Shown: positions 1-5,947, counted from the stretch's first letter. The stretch: DNA of 6,645 bases from Parelusimicrobium sp031549165 (GCA_031549165.1 JAVBQE010000009.1:1-6645); one strand, 5' to 3'. Notes: generated by a model not told the origin, from the letters alone. Numbers and translations: made by a program.

Positions 1-123
1 TCGCATTTTCTTCGGAGCGACAGCGTACTAGTGTACGTTAGTCTCTGAAAAAATGCGAAGGCCCTCATTTTTACAAGGCTTTACCGATAAACCGCCCAAT
101 AACTACATCAGCCGTTATCAAAT
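1..123 (-). repeat. Dispersed structured 3' element, copy 1 (cut at left window edge)
   Basis: This aligns along its whole visible length with 2618-2742, by my hand count about 108 of 125 positions. The outer part (1-58) folds into an imperfect hairpin: arms 1-17 and 43-58, with an inner stem CGTAC/GTACG at 24-28 and 33-37. The inner part (70-123) is a non-palindromic tail almost identical to copy 2. The segment between them (59-69) is the least conserved. Read on the minus strand, the element starts with ATTTGATAACGGC, and this TGA is the pyk stop codon (118-120). It therefore forms the 3' untranslated end of pyk. The left hairpin arm probably continues beyond base 1. I do not recognise the family; it could be a 3' UTR stabiliser, a Rho-assisted termination structure or a small non-autonomous repeat. 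Confidence 0.8.
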
Positions 124-1542
124 AGAAACTACATATAAGAGGTTCGTCCCGCCCGATGTCGCAAACGGAATGCCCGCGGTAATAACAATCTTGTCCCCCT
201 GCGCAGCAAGGCCGGAGGCTAACGCGGCATTCTTAGCCTCGGTAGAAATATCCTCAAAAGTATTCAAATTCTTAACGATAAAGGACCGCGCGCCCCACAC
301 AACCGCCATCTTACGCGCCGTATGCAAGTGCGGTGTTAAAGAAAGAATAGGAGCACAAGGTCTCTCGCGCGAAAGACGGATTGTAGAGCGGCCGGAATCC
401 GTAAAATTAACAATAAGGTTGGCAGTTTCAATATTTTCAGAAGCCACATTAGCGGCTATTGTAATAGCGTCTGACACCTTTGCCATATTATGTTCTTTTA
501 ACGGAACAGGCGTGAAATTCTTTTTATAATGTTTAGAATTTTCAACAGTGCTGATAATTTTCTTCATTGTATTAACAGCTTCAATGGGATATTTACCGCT
601 AGCGGTCTCTCCGGAAAGCATAACTGCGTCCGCGCCTTCATAAACGGCGGTAGCAACGTCTGAAGCTTCCGCGCGCGTGGGCGTGGGGTTTTTAATCATA
701 CTCTCAAGCATTTGCGTGGCCACGATAACGGGTTTTCCCGCACGGCGGCAGCCGAATAAAATTTTCTTTTGTAAAACAGGCACCATCTCGGGGCCGACTT
801 CTACACCTAAGTCCCCGCGGGCAACCATTACTACATCTGCCTCGTCTATAATATTTCTTAAATCGTCCACGGCGGCAGGCTTTTCTATTTTGGCGATAAT
901 GCTTGCTTTGGAGGTCATGAGGCTTCTGGCAGTTTTAACGTCTTCTGCGGACTGAACGAAGGAAAGGCCTATAAAATCGGCGCCTAATTCTTCTGCAATT
1001 TTAAGGTCTGCTCTATCTTTTCCTGTTAAGGCTGAAATGGGTAATGCTACGCCGGGCACGTTAACGCCTTTTCTGTCACCAAGCTCTCCGCCGATAATAA
1101 CGGTGGTCTGTGCGGAGGTCTCTGTATGCGAATCTACGCGCACGCGGATGGCGCCGTCGCTTATCAAAAGCTCCATGCCGTCTTGCATAGCAGCAAAAAT
1201 TTCCGGGTGAGGAAGAGCTACACGGTTATTGTCCCCAAGTTCTTTAGACATATCAAGCGTAAATTTCTGACCTTCTTTTAAAACTGTTTTTTCGCCGTTA
1301 AAGCGGCCTATTCTTAGTTTAGGCCCCTGCAAGTCAAATAGTACACCTAAGGTGATATTATATTTCTGCTCCATAGCGCGTATGCCATCCATACGCATCT
1401 TGTATTCCTCGTATGAGCCGTGCGAGCAGTTGAAGCGGAACACGCTTACTCCTGATAAAACTAACTTTTCAATCATCTCTACGCGGCTGGTGTCGGGCCC
1501 TATTGTAGCGACGATTTTGCAAAAAGGTTTATTAATAAACAT
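118..1542 (-). CDS. pyk: Pyruvate kinase
   Basis: Cytoplasmic glycolytic enzyme that transfers phosphate from phosphoenolpyruvate to ADP, giving pyruvate and ATP. At 474 aa it has the normal bacterial length. The N-terminal strand CKIVATIGP (8-16) is followed by the phosphate-site motif FRFNCSHG (35-42; R36, N38 and S40 kept, with Cys where Phe is usual). DLQGPKLR (70-77) marks the A/B domain boundary, and the B domain spans roughly 71-170. The family signature IIAKIEKPAAVDDL (215-228) carries the catalytic lysine K218 and the metal ligand E220. MVARGDLGVE (239-248), ATQMLESM (275-282) and MLSGETASGKYP (308-319) follow. The C domain ends in GIPFATSGGTNLL. The ATG at 1542 is chosen because the protein begins at the expected point and AGAGGA (1554-1559) lies 11 nt upstream. 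It is transcribed divergently from the DedA gene. The leader contains a terminator-like hairpin, and the stop codon lies inside repeat copy 1. Identification is secure. Confidence 0.98.
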   Translation of the reverse strand: MFINKPFCKIVATIGPDTSRVEMIEKLVLSGVSVFRFNCSHGSYEEYKMRMDGIRAMEQKYNITLGVLFDLQGPKLRIGRFNGEKTVLKEGQKFTLDMSKELGDNNRVALPHPEIFAAMQDGMELLISDGAIRVRVDSHTETSAQTTVIIGGELGDRKGVNVPGVALPISALTGKDRADLKIAEELGADFIGLSFVQSAEDVKTARSLMTSKASIIAKIEKPAAVDDLRNIIDEADVVMVARGDLGVEVGPEMVPVLQKKILFGCRRAGKPVIVATQMLESMIKNPTPTRAEASDVATAVYEGADAVMLSGETASGKYPIEAVNTMKKIISTVENSKHYKKNFTPVPLKEHNMAKVSDAITIAANVASENIETANLIVNFTDSGRSTIRLSRERPCAPILSLTPHLHTARKMAVVWGARSFIVKNLNTFEDISTEAKNAALASGLAAQGDKIVITAGIPFATSGGTNLLYVVSI

Positions 1543-1566
1543 ACGTCTCTCTTTCCTCTTATTTTT

Positions 1567-1599
1567 AAAAAATACCTATAGCTTTACCACGCTATAGGT
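1567..1599 (-). terminator. Terminator-like hairpin in the pyk leader (possible attenuator)
   Basis: A perfect 9-bp inverted repeat, ACCTATAGC (1574-1582) and GCTATAGGT (1591-1599), surrounds an 8-nt loop. On the minus strand it is followed after one A by a run of six T (1567-1572), the layout of an intrinsic terminator. No minus-strand gene lies just upstream, since the neighbour is divergent. The hairpin falls between the predicted pyk promoter and the pyk ribosome-binding site, so it would act in the leader of pyk itself. The stem is AT-rich and hence weak. It could instead be a palindromic operator for a dimeric regulator, serving either divergent promoter. Confidence 0.45.
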
Positions 1600-1605
1600 T
1601 TTAAA

Positions 1606-1635
1606 TTGAACCAAGATGAAATTATCGGTTATATA
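1606..1635 (+). promoter_or_regulatory. Possible promoter for the DedA/DUF167 gene pair
   Basis: TTGAAC (1606-1611) and TATATA (1630-1635) are 18 bp apart on the plus strand. A perfect TATAAT also occurs at 1641-1646, but its -35 position reads GAAATT, which is poor. The region is so AT-rich that -10-like matches are expected by chance, so the exact start cannot be fixed. It overlaps the -10 box of the minus-strand pyk promoter. Confidence 0.3.
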
Positions 1636-1636
1636 T

Positions 1637-1665
1637 ATTTTATAATTTTTTCCCGGGTCTAACAA
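1637..1665 (-). promoter_or_regulatory. Sigma70-type promoter for pyk
   Basis: On the minus strand TTGTTA (1660-1665) and TAAAAT (1637-1642) are separated by exactly 17 bp. They match the consensus boxes at 4 of 6 and 5 of 6 positions. Transcription would start near 1630, giving a leader of about 88 nt that includes the 1574-1599 hairpin and the AGAGGA ribosome-binding site. Confidence 0.5.
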
Positions 1666-1687
1666 GTATATTTAGTAAAATATATGC

Positions 1688-2338
1688 ATGGAATATATTG
1701 CACAGATAATAGACATCTTTTTACATCTCAATAAATACATAGTGCTGTGGGCGGACGCTCTGGGGCCGTGGTTTTATGTGTTAGTGTTTACGGTAGTGTT
1801 TGTGGAAACGGGGCTTGTTATAATGCCGTTTTTGCCTGGGGACTCACTCCTTTTTGCCTGCGGAGCTATAGCCGCGCTGCCGGGCAGCCCGGTTAACCTC
1901 TACCTTGTAATAGTAGTGCTTTTTGTGGCTGCTGTGCTGGGGGATACGGCTAATTACTTTATAGGAAAAAAAGTGGGCCCTAAAGTCTTCCATTCCACCC
2001 AAAGCCGCTGGTTTAATAAAAAACACCTTGATCAAGCACATGCTTTCTATGAAAAATACGGCGGCAAAACTATTATTCTAGCGCGCTTTATACCCATTAT
2101 TCGTACATTCGCGCCGTTTGTAGCGGGCATAGGCACGATGAATTACACGCGCTTTTTGGCCTACAATGTTATAGGCGCAGTGCTATGGGTGTTTTCATTT
2201 ACAATAGCAGGCTACCTGTTTGCAGATATGCCTGTGGTGCAGAACCATTTCCATTATGTAATAATAGCCATAGTGTTTATTTCCTGCCTGCCGATGGTGT
2301 ATGAGTTTATAATGGCCAAATATGTACGTAAAGGTTAA
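1688..2338 (+). CDS. DedA family (SNARE-associated/VTT domain) inner membrane protein
   Basis: A 216-aa polytopic membrane protein of the DedA family. Members are implicated in membrane homeostasis, envelope stress and proton-motive-force-linked lipid or ion transport; some relatives act as undecaprenyl-phosphate flippases. Hydrophobic segments lie near residues 28-64 (re-entrant type), 69-86, 129-150, 155-178 and 187-206. The motif FVETGLVIMPFLPGDS (38-53) holds E40 and D52. ARFIPIIRTFAPFVAG (132-147) holds R133 and R139. By register these correspond to the acidic and arginine residues reported as essential in E. coli YqjA. The ATG at 1688 is the only sensible start, since the next in-frame Met lies inside the ETG...PG motif. 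No Shine-Dalgarno sequence is visible upstream, so initiation may be SD-independent. It overlaps the next gene by 17 nt. The family is certain, but the exact substrate cannot be inferred. Confidence 0.93.
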   Translation: MEYIAQIIDIFLHLNKYIVLWADALGPWFYVLVFTVVFVETGLVIMPFLPGDSLLFACGAIAALPGSPVNLYLVIVVLFVAAVLGDTANYFIGKKVGPKVFHSTQSRWFNKKHLDQAHAFYEKYGGKTIILARFIPIIRTFAPFVAGIGTMNYTRFLAYNVIGAVLWVFSFTIAGYLFADMPVVQNHFHYVIIAIVFISCLPMVYEFIMAKYVRKG

Positions 2339-2540
2339 AGTACACGCGGGAGAAAGGAAAGACCTGCTGCTGCAAAAAAAAGAGGACGCCTTTGAAATCT
2401 GGACCAAAGCACCTGCAGAGCAGGGCCGCGCCAACGAAGCAGTGCGCCAAATGCTGGCAAAGCACTTGAAAACAGATTATAAAAAACTACATTTAATAAA
2501 AGGCGCGACAAGCCCATCTAAAATATTTGAGATTAAATAG
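2322..2540 (+). CDS. DUF167 / YggU family (UPF0235) protein
   Basis: A 72-aa soluble protein of the DUF167 (COG1872, YggU) family, whose biochemical role is not established. The N-terminal strand YVKVKVHAG is followed by the family hallmark APAEQGRANEA (30-40). A helix QMLAKHL comes next, then the second conserved block KGATSPSKIFEI (60-71). Length is slightly short but within the family range. Translation starts at an ATG inside the end of the DedA gene, in another frame (17-nt overlap). No clear ribosome-binding site is present, so translation is probably coupled to the upstream gene. Co-transcription with the DedA gene is inferred from this overlap and does not itself imply a shared function. 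Confidence 0.9.
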   Translation: MYVKVKVHAGERKDLLLQKKEDAFEIWTKAPAEQGRANEAVRQMLAKHLKTDYKKLHLIKGATSPSKIFEIK

Positions 2541-2549
2541 AGCGTACAT

Positions 2550-2566
2550 TCGCGCCGAAGGCGCGA
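2550..2566 (+). terminator. Short GC-rich hairpin after the DUF167 gene
   Basis: TCGCGCC (2550-2556) and GGCGCGA (2560-2566) form a perfect 7-bp stem with a GAA loop, 9 nt after the stop codon of the DUF167 gene. No T-run follows on the plus strand, so it is not a classical intrinsic terminator. It could pause polymerase, protect the 3' end of the message or be chance. Confidence applies to a role at the 3' end; the hairpin itself is plain. Confidence 0.35.
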
Positions 2567-2603
2567 GAACCAGGCCAAAACAAGTGTTAGGTTAAAACGC
2601 AGG

Positions 2604-2690
2604 AAATTGGAGAACCCTCGCATTTTCTTCGGGGCGACAGCGTACTGGTGTACGTTAGTCCCCGAAGAAAATGCGAGGGTTCTCCAATTT
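2604..2690. repeat. Perfect 31-bp inverted repeat with nested inner stem
   Basis: The arms 2604-2634 and 2660-2690 are exact reverse complements over 31 bp. Inside the 25-nt loop a second stem, CGTAC (2641-2645) with GTACG (2650-2654), closes a TGGT loop, so almost the whole 87 bases can fold into one long hairpin. It lies between the convergent DUF167 and gcvPB genes and would be at the 3' end of either transcript. Neither side has a T-run, so simple intrinsic termination is unlikely. Its inner part is shared with repeat copy 1. Confidence 0.9.
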
Positions 2691-2742
2691 ACAAGGCTTT
2701 ACCGATAAGCCGCCCAACAACTGCATAAAGCCGTTATCAAAT
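2618..2742 (-). repeat. Dispersed structured 3' element, copy 2
   Basis: Second copy of the element at 1-123, in the same orientation. Going away from gcvPB on the minus strand, it opens with ATTTGATAACGGC 7 nt after the gcvPB stop codon. It continues through a ~55-nt tail (2688-2742) and then enters the long hairpin. The tail contains a small hairpin, GGCTT/AAGCC (2695-2699 and 2707-2711). An alternative, mutually exclusive pairing is GGCTTTA (2695-2701) with TAAAGCC (2726-2732). Differences from copy 1 include one indel in each part and a compensatory pair change in the large stem (G2633-C2661 here, A16-T44 in copy 1). Confidence 0.8.
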
Positions 2743-2749
2743 CTACCTT

Positions 2750-4195
2750 TTACCAGTGCAAGTTCGGCTCACGCGCGGCGGATACTTCGTCTATGCGTTT
2801 TACCGCCCTTGTGTGTGGCGCACTCTTAACAAGCTCCGGGTTTTCTAAGGCCTCTTTATATATTTCGGACATAGCTTCAATAAACTTATCCAGCATATCC
2901 TTGCCTTCCGTTTCAGTAGGCTCTATCATCATAGCTTCAGGAACTATCAGCGGGAAATATATTGTAGGCGCGTAGAACCCGTAGTCTAAAAGACGCTTTG
3001 CTATGTCCATGGTTTTAACACCGTTCATCTTGTCTTTATCTATAGTAAGCACGCATTCGTGTAAGCACACGCCTTTGAAATATGCGGGGAATTTATCCGC
3101 CAGTTTGGCGCGCACATAGTTGGCGTTTAGCACCGCTGTTTCCGCCACCGTTTTAAGCGTGTCCGGCCCGTACTGACGGATAAAGCTGTATGCACGCAAA
3201 AGCACGGAGATATTGCCGTAAAAACTCTTCATCATACCAATGCTAAGCGGGCTGTTAAAGTTAAGCGAAAACTTTTCGCCGTTTTTCACCACCGTAGGCA
3301 CAGGCAGAAACGGAAGCACCGCCTTGCTTACACCCACAGCGCCCGCGCCGGGGCCGCCGCCGCCGTGCGGCGTGGCGAAGGTTTTGTGCAGGTTAAGGTG
3401 CATAATATCTACGCCCATGTCAGACGGTTTTACCACGCCTATAAGCGCGTTAAAGTTAGCGCCGTCCATGTAAAGCAGCGCGCCAGCGTCATGCACAAGT
3501 TTGGAAATTTCTAGAATATTTTTTTCAAACAAGCCCACCGTGTTGGGGATTGTTAACATTACCAACGCTGTTTTTTTAGAGAGTGCTTTTTTAAGCAATT
3601 CTACGTCTACACAGCCGTCCGCGCCGCTTTTTATATTAACTACACTAAGGCCGCCCATGTTTGCGGTGGCCGGGTTAGTGCCGTGCGCTGTGTCGGGCAC
3701 AATAACTTCTGTGCGTTCTTTATCGTCATTATTAGCATGGTAAGCTTTAGCCATAAGCACGCCGCACCACTCGCCGTGCGCGCCTGCTGCGGGCTGCAAC
3801 GTAAAGCCGGCCAGGCCCGTAATTTCACAAAGCAAATTATCCAGATTATACATAACCTCTAAAGAGCCCTGCACCAAACTTTCGTCTGCAAAAGGGTGCG
3901 CGTGCGTGAAGCCCGGCAGGTTAGATGTTACATCGTAGGCTTTGGGGTTATATTTCATAGTGCAAGAGCCCAAAGGGTAAAAATGCGTGTCTAAAGAAAA
4001 GTTAAGGCGCGAGAGGTTGGTGAAGTGCCGCACGGTGTCAAACTCACTCAGTTCCGGCAAATTCGGCTTTTTAGTTCTCAGAAGATGAGATGGTAAATAT
4101 TTGGAAGCGTCTTCTGCCTTGTCAAACTTAATGCCTCTTCTGGAAGGAATAGATTTTTCTATGCTAAGCTCATTATGTAAATTTATTTTTTTCAT
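2750..4195 (-). CDS. gcvPB: Glycine dehydrogenase (decarboxylating), subunit 2 (P-protein, PLP-binding half)
   Basis: The 481-aa C-terminal half of a split P-protein. With GcvPA it decarboxylates glycine and loads the aminomethyl group on lipoyl-GcvH. The N-terminal region contains FYPLGSCTMKYNPK (72-85). PLP-site blocks are DTAHGTNPA (168-176) and YMDGANFNA (242-250). LNLHKTFATPHGGGGPG (267-283) follows, with K271 the expected PLP Schiff-base lysine. IEPTETEGKDMLDKF comes late in the chain. TIPNTVGLFE (215-224) reads Ile where Asn is common in the family, a minor variant. Length is typical for GcvPB. The ATG at 4195 follows the gcvPA stop by a single base, and its ribosome-binding site lies inside gcvPA, so translation is probably coupled. 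It is the last gene of the operon, and repeat copy 2 lies immediately downstream. Confidence 0.98.
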   Translation of the reverse strand: MKKINLHNELSIEKSIPSRRGIKFDKAEDASKYLPSHLLRTKKPNLPELSEFDTVRHFTNLSRLNFSLDTHFYPLGSCTMKYNPKAYDVTSNLPGFTHAHPFADESLVQGSLEVMYNLDNLLCEITGLAGFTLQPAAGAHGEWCGVLMAKAYHANNDDKERTEVIVPDTAHGTNPATANMGGLSVVNIKSGADGCVDVELLKKALSKKTALVMLTIPNTVGLFEKNILEISKLVHDAGALLYMDGANFNALIGVVKPSDMGVDIMHLNLHKTFATPHGGGGPGAGAVGVSKAVLPFLPVPTVVKNGEKFSLNFNSPLSIGMMKSFYGNISVLLRAYSFIRQYGPDTLKTVAETAVLNANYVRAKLADKFPAYFKGVCLHECVLTIDKDKMNGVKTMDIAKRLLDYGFYAPTIYFPLIVPEAMMIEPTETEGKDMLDKFIEAMSEIYKEALENPELVKSAPHTRAVKRIDEVSAAREPNLHW

Positions 4196-4196
4196 A

Positions 4197-5519
4197 TTAT
4201 TTCTCCTCCAAAATAGAGGTAAAAAGGTCTATGTCCGCTTCGTTTTTAGTTTCAGTGGCGCAAACTAAAAGCCCATTTTCAAAGCCAAAATTCTTTAAAG
4301 AATACCCGGCTGCGATATTTTTAGCAGCAAGTTTTTTGACGATAGAATCCGCGCTTTCGGGACATTCAATTACAAATTCGTTAAAGAATGCAGAGGCAAA
4401 TTTAATTTTAAAACCTTTAATTTTGGCAATTTTTTCTTTTAATTTATTTGCGTTTCTTAAGTTGAGTTCTGCTACTTCTCTAAGGCCTTCCGGGCCTAGC
4501 AGAGTTAAGTAAACCACCGCGTTAAGCGCGCAAAGCGCCTGGTTGGAGCAGATGTTGGAGGCTGCTTTTTCACGCCTAATATGCTGCTCTCTGGCCTGCA
4601 AGGTAAGCACAAAGCTTCTGTTGCCGTCTTTATCTTTGGCAATACCAACAATGCGCCCGGGTGTGTGGCGGATATGTTCCTTTTTACAAGTAAAAATACC
4701 AAGCAACGGCCCGCCGAAATTCATGGCGTTACCCAAAAGCTGGCCTTCTGCCACCGCAAAGTCTGCCCCGTACGAACCCGGAGTTTTGACTACGCCTAAA
4801 CTGATGGGGTTTACTACGGCTATAACAAGCGCGCCCGCGTCTTTGGTTATTTTAACTAAAGCGTCTGCGTCTTCCAAAGCGCCAAAGAAATTTGGCGTGG
4901 CTATTACTACGCCTGCAACATCTGAGGAGGCAAGTTTTTTGGTTAAATCCGCCGCGTCTGTTACGCCTGCTTGAGTAAAATTGACTTCTTCAAAAGTGAC
5001 GGCGGAGTTTTTGTAATAAGTAAGCAGCGTGCGTTTATAGTGCGGGTTTAAGGCCGCAGGTATTAAAATTTTATTTTTAGAGGTAATGCGCGAAGCCGCA
5101 CCGCAGGCTTCGGCCAAGGCGGTTGCGCCGTCGTAATGGGACGCGTTACAAACGTCCATTTCAAAAAGTGCACAAATGGAGCTTTGGTATTCATAAATAG
5201 CCTGCAATGTACCTTGGCTGGCTTCCGCCTGGTAAGGCGTGTAAGCGCTTAAAAACTCTCCGCGTAAACTTATAGCGTTAACTGCCGACGGAATGAAGTG
5301 CTCGTAAACACCCGCGCCTATAAAATTTAATGCGCGCACGTTTTTGGAAGAAAGGTCTTCCATATGTCTTAAAAGTGCGGCTTCGTCCAGCGCGGCGGGG
5401 ATATTTATTTTGGAATATAAAATCTGTGAAGGTACGTCTTTAAATAATTCTTTAACTGTTTTTACGCCAGCAGCTTCAAGCATTTCTTTTTGCTGGGCGT
5501 TTGTATTTGCAATAAACAT
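4197..5519 (-). CDS. gcvPA: Glycine dehydrogenase (decarboxylating), subunit 1 (P-protein, N-terminal half)
   Basis: The 440-aa partner of GcvPB in the split glycine decarboxylase. It has the PLP-transferase fold but lacks the Schiff-base lysine motif, which is in GcvPB. Hallmarks are FIGAGVYEHFIP (66-77), RGEFLSAYTPYQAEASQGTLQ (86-106) and YQSSICALFEMDVCNASHYDG (111-131), all characteristic of the subunit. NFGGPLLGIF lies in the middle. PGRIVGIAKDKDGNRSFVL and QAREQHIRREKAASNICSNQ follow in the second half. The ATG at 5519 is preceded by AAGGAG (5527-5532) at 7-nt spacing. A terminator-like hairpin lies just upstream of that site, between this gene and gcvH. The length is normal and no residue appears missing. 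Confidence 0.98.
   Translation of the reverse strand: MFIANTNAQQKEMLEAAGVKTVKELFKDVPSQILYSKINIPAALDEAALLRHMEDLSSKNVRALNFIGAGVYEHFIPSAVNAISLRGEFLSAYTPYQAEASQGTLQAIYEYQSSICALFEMDVCNASHYDGATALAEACGAASRITSKNKILIPAALNPHYKRTLLTYYKNSAVTFEEVNFTQAGVTDAADLTKKLASSDVAGVVIATPNFFGALEDADALVKITKDAGALVIAVVNPISLGVVKTPGSYGADFAVAEGQLLGNAMNFGGPLLGIFTCKKEHIRHTPGRIVGIAKDKDGNRSFVLTLQAREQHIRREKAASNICSNQALCALNAVVYLTLLGPEGLREVAELNLRNANKLKEKIAKIKGFKIKFASAFFNEFVIECPESADSIVKKLAAKNIAAGYSLKNFGFENGLLVCATETKNEADIDLFTSILEEK
4203..4209 (-). promoter_or_regulatory. Ribosome-binding site of gcvPB inside the end of gcvPA
   Basis: GGAGGAG on the minus strand, 7 nt before the gcvPB ATG, is made by the last two Glu codons of gcvPA. 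Ribosomes finishing gcvPA would cover it, which fits coupled synthesis of the two subunits in matched amounts. Confidence 0.8.
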
Positions 5520-5539
5520 TTATTCACTCCTTACAGAAC

Positions 5540-5563
5540 AAAAAACCCCCGAGAAGGGGGTTT
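5540..5563 (-). terminator. Intrinsic-terminator-like hairpin between gcvH and gcvPA
   Basis: AAACCCCC and GGGGGTTT (5543-5550 and 5556-5563) form an 8-bp stem with a 5-nt loop. On the minus strand the stem runs into six consecutive T (5540-5545). It begins 3 nt after the gcvH stop codon and ends 7 nt before the gcvPA Shine-Dalgarno sequence. The layout is that of a Rho-independent terminator for gcvT-gcvH transcripts, but only 47 nt separate gcvH and gcvPA, too few for an obvious full promoter. Partial termination or 3'-end protection after processing is therefore the likely role. Confidence 0.75.
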
Positions 5564-5566
5564 AAA

Positions 5567-5941
5567 TTATATGGTTTTCTTGTAGTCTTCAAAAGAAAGA
5601 AGGCTGTCAACTTCTTTGGGGTTGGACATTTTGATTTTGTACAGCCAGCCGCCTGCGTGGGGCTCTTTGTTTACTATTGAAGGGTCCGCAGTAACTGCGG
5701 CGTTAACTTCTACCACTTCTCCGGAGACGGGGGCGTAAACGTCGCTCGCACTTTTTACGGATTCTATTACGCAGCAGGGCTTGCCCGCTTCCACCACTCT
5801 GCCCACTTTAGGAAGGTCAACAAAAACGATGTCGGAGATTTCGTGCTGGGCGTGGTCGCTGATGCCGGTGGCGGCAACGTCGCCCTCTACAAACACCCAT
5901 TCGTGTGATGCTAAAAATTTACATTTTTCCTGGTTATACAT
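5567..5941 (-). CDS. gcvH: Glycine cleavage system H protein (lipoyl carrier)
   Basis: A 124-aa lipoyl-domain protein that shuttles the aminomethyl intermediate from P-protein to T-protein and its reduced lipoyl arm to L-protein. Visible family features are HEWV (13-16), GISDHAQ (26-32), IVFVDLPKVG (38-47) and IESVKSASDVYAPVSG (59-74). K63 is the expected lipoylation site. PSIVNKEPHAGGWLYKIK lies near the C-terminus. The open frame extends 22 codons further upstream, but that part overlaps gcvT and has no family resemblance. The ATG at 5941 is preferred because AAGGAG (5948-5953) lies 6 nt before it and the protein then has normal length. That site overlaps the gcvT stop codon, and the genes are 10 nt apart, which suggests coupled translation. 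Confidence 0.97.
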   Translation of the reverse strand: MYNQEKCKFLASHEWVFVEGDVAATGISDHAQHEISDIVFVDLPKVGRVVEAGKPCCVIESVKSASDVYAPVSGEVVEVNAAVTADPSIVNKEPHAGGWLYKIKMSNPKEVDSLLSFEDYKKTI

Positions 5942-5947
5942 TTGGTT

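Noticed and set aside
53..529. Plus-strand open frame of 158 codons opposite the end of pyk.
   Set aside because: It is antisense to a certain pyruvate kinase gene, starts inside the repeat and has no recognisable protein features.
2102..2116. A 15-base string (CGTACATTCGCGCCG) inside the DedA gene recurs exactly at 2543-2557, next to the small hairpin.
   Set aside because: A single 15-mer match is uncommon but possible by chance in a window this size. The flanks do not align, and in the DedA gene it encodes a conserved motif.
2541..2749. Possible small gene, riboswitch or CRISPR-like array in the convergent gap.
   Set aside because: Apart from the two hairpins and the repeat copy I see no start-site-plus-frame of substance, no regularly spaced repeats and no known riboswitch core.
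4543..4974. Plus-strand open frame of 143 codons opposite gcvPA.
   Set aside because: Its composition is what the complement of a coding strand produces, and it has no ribosome-binding site or family motif.
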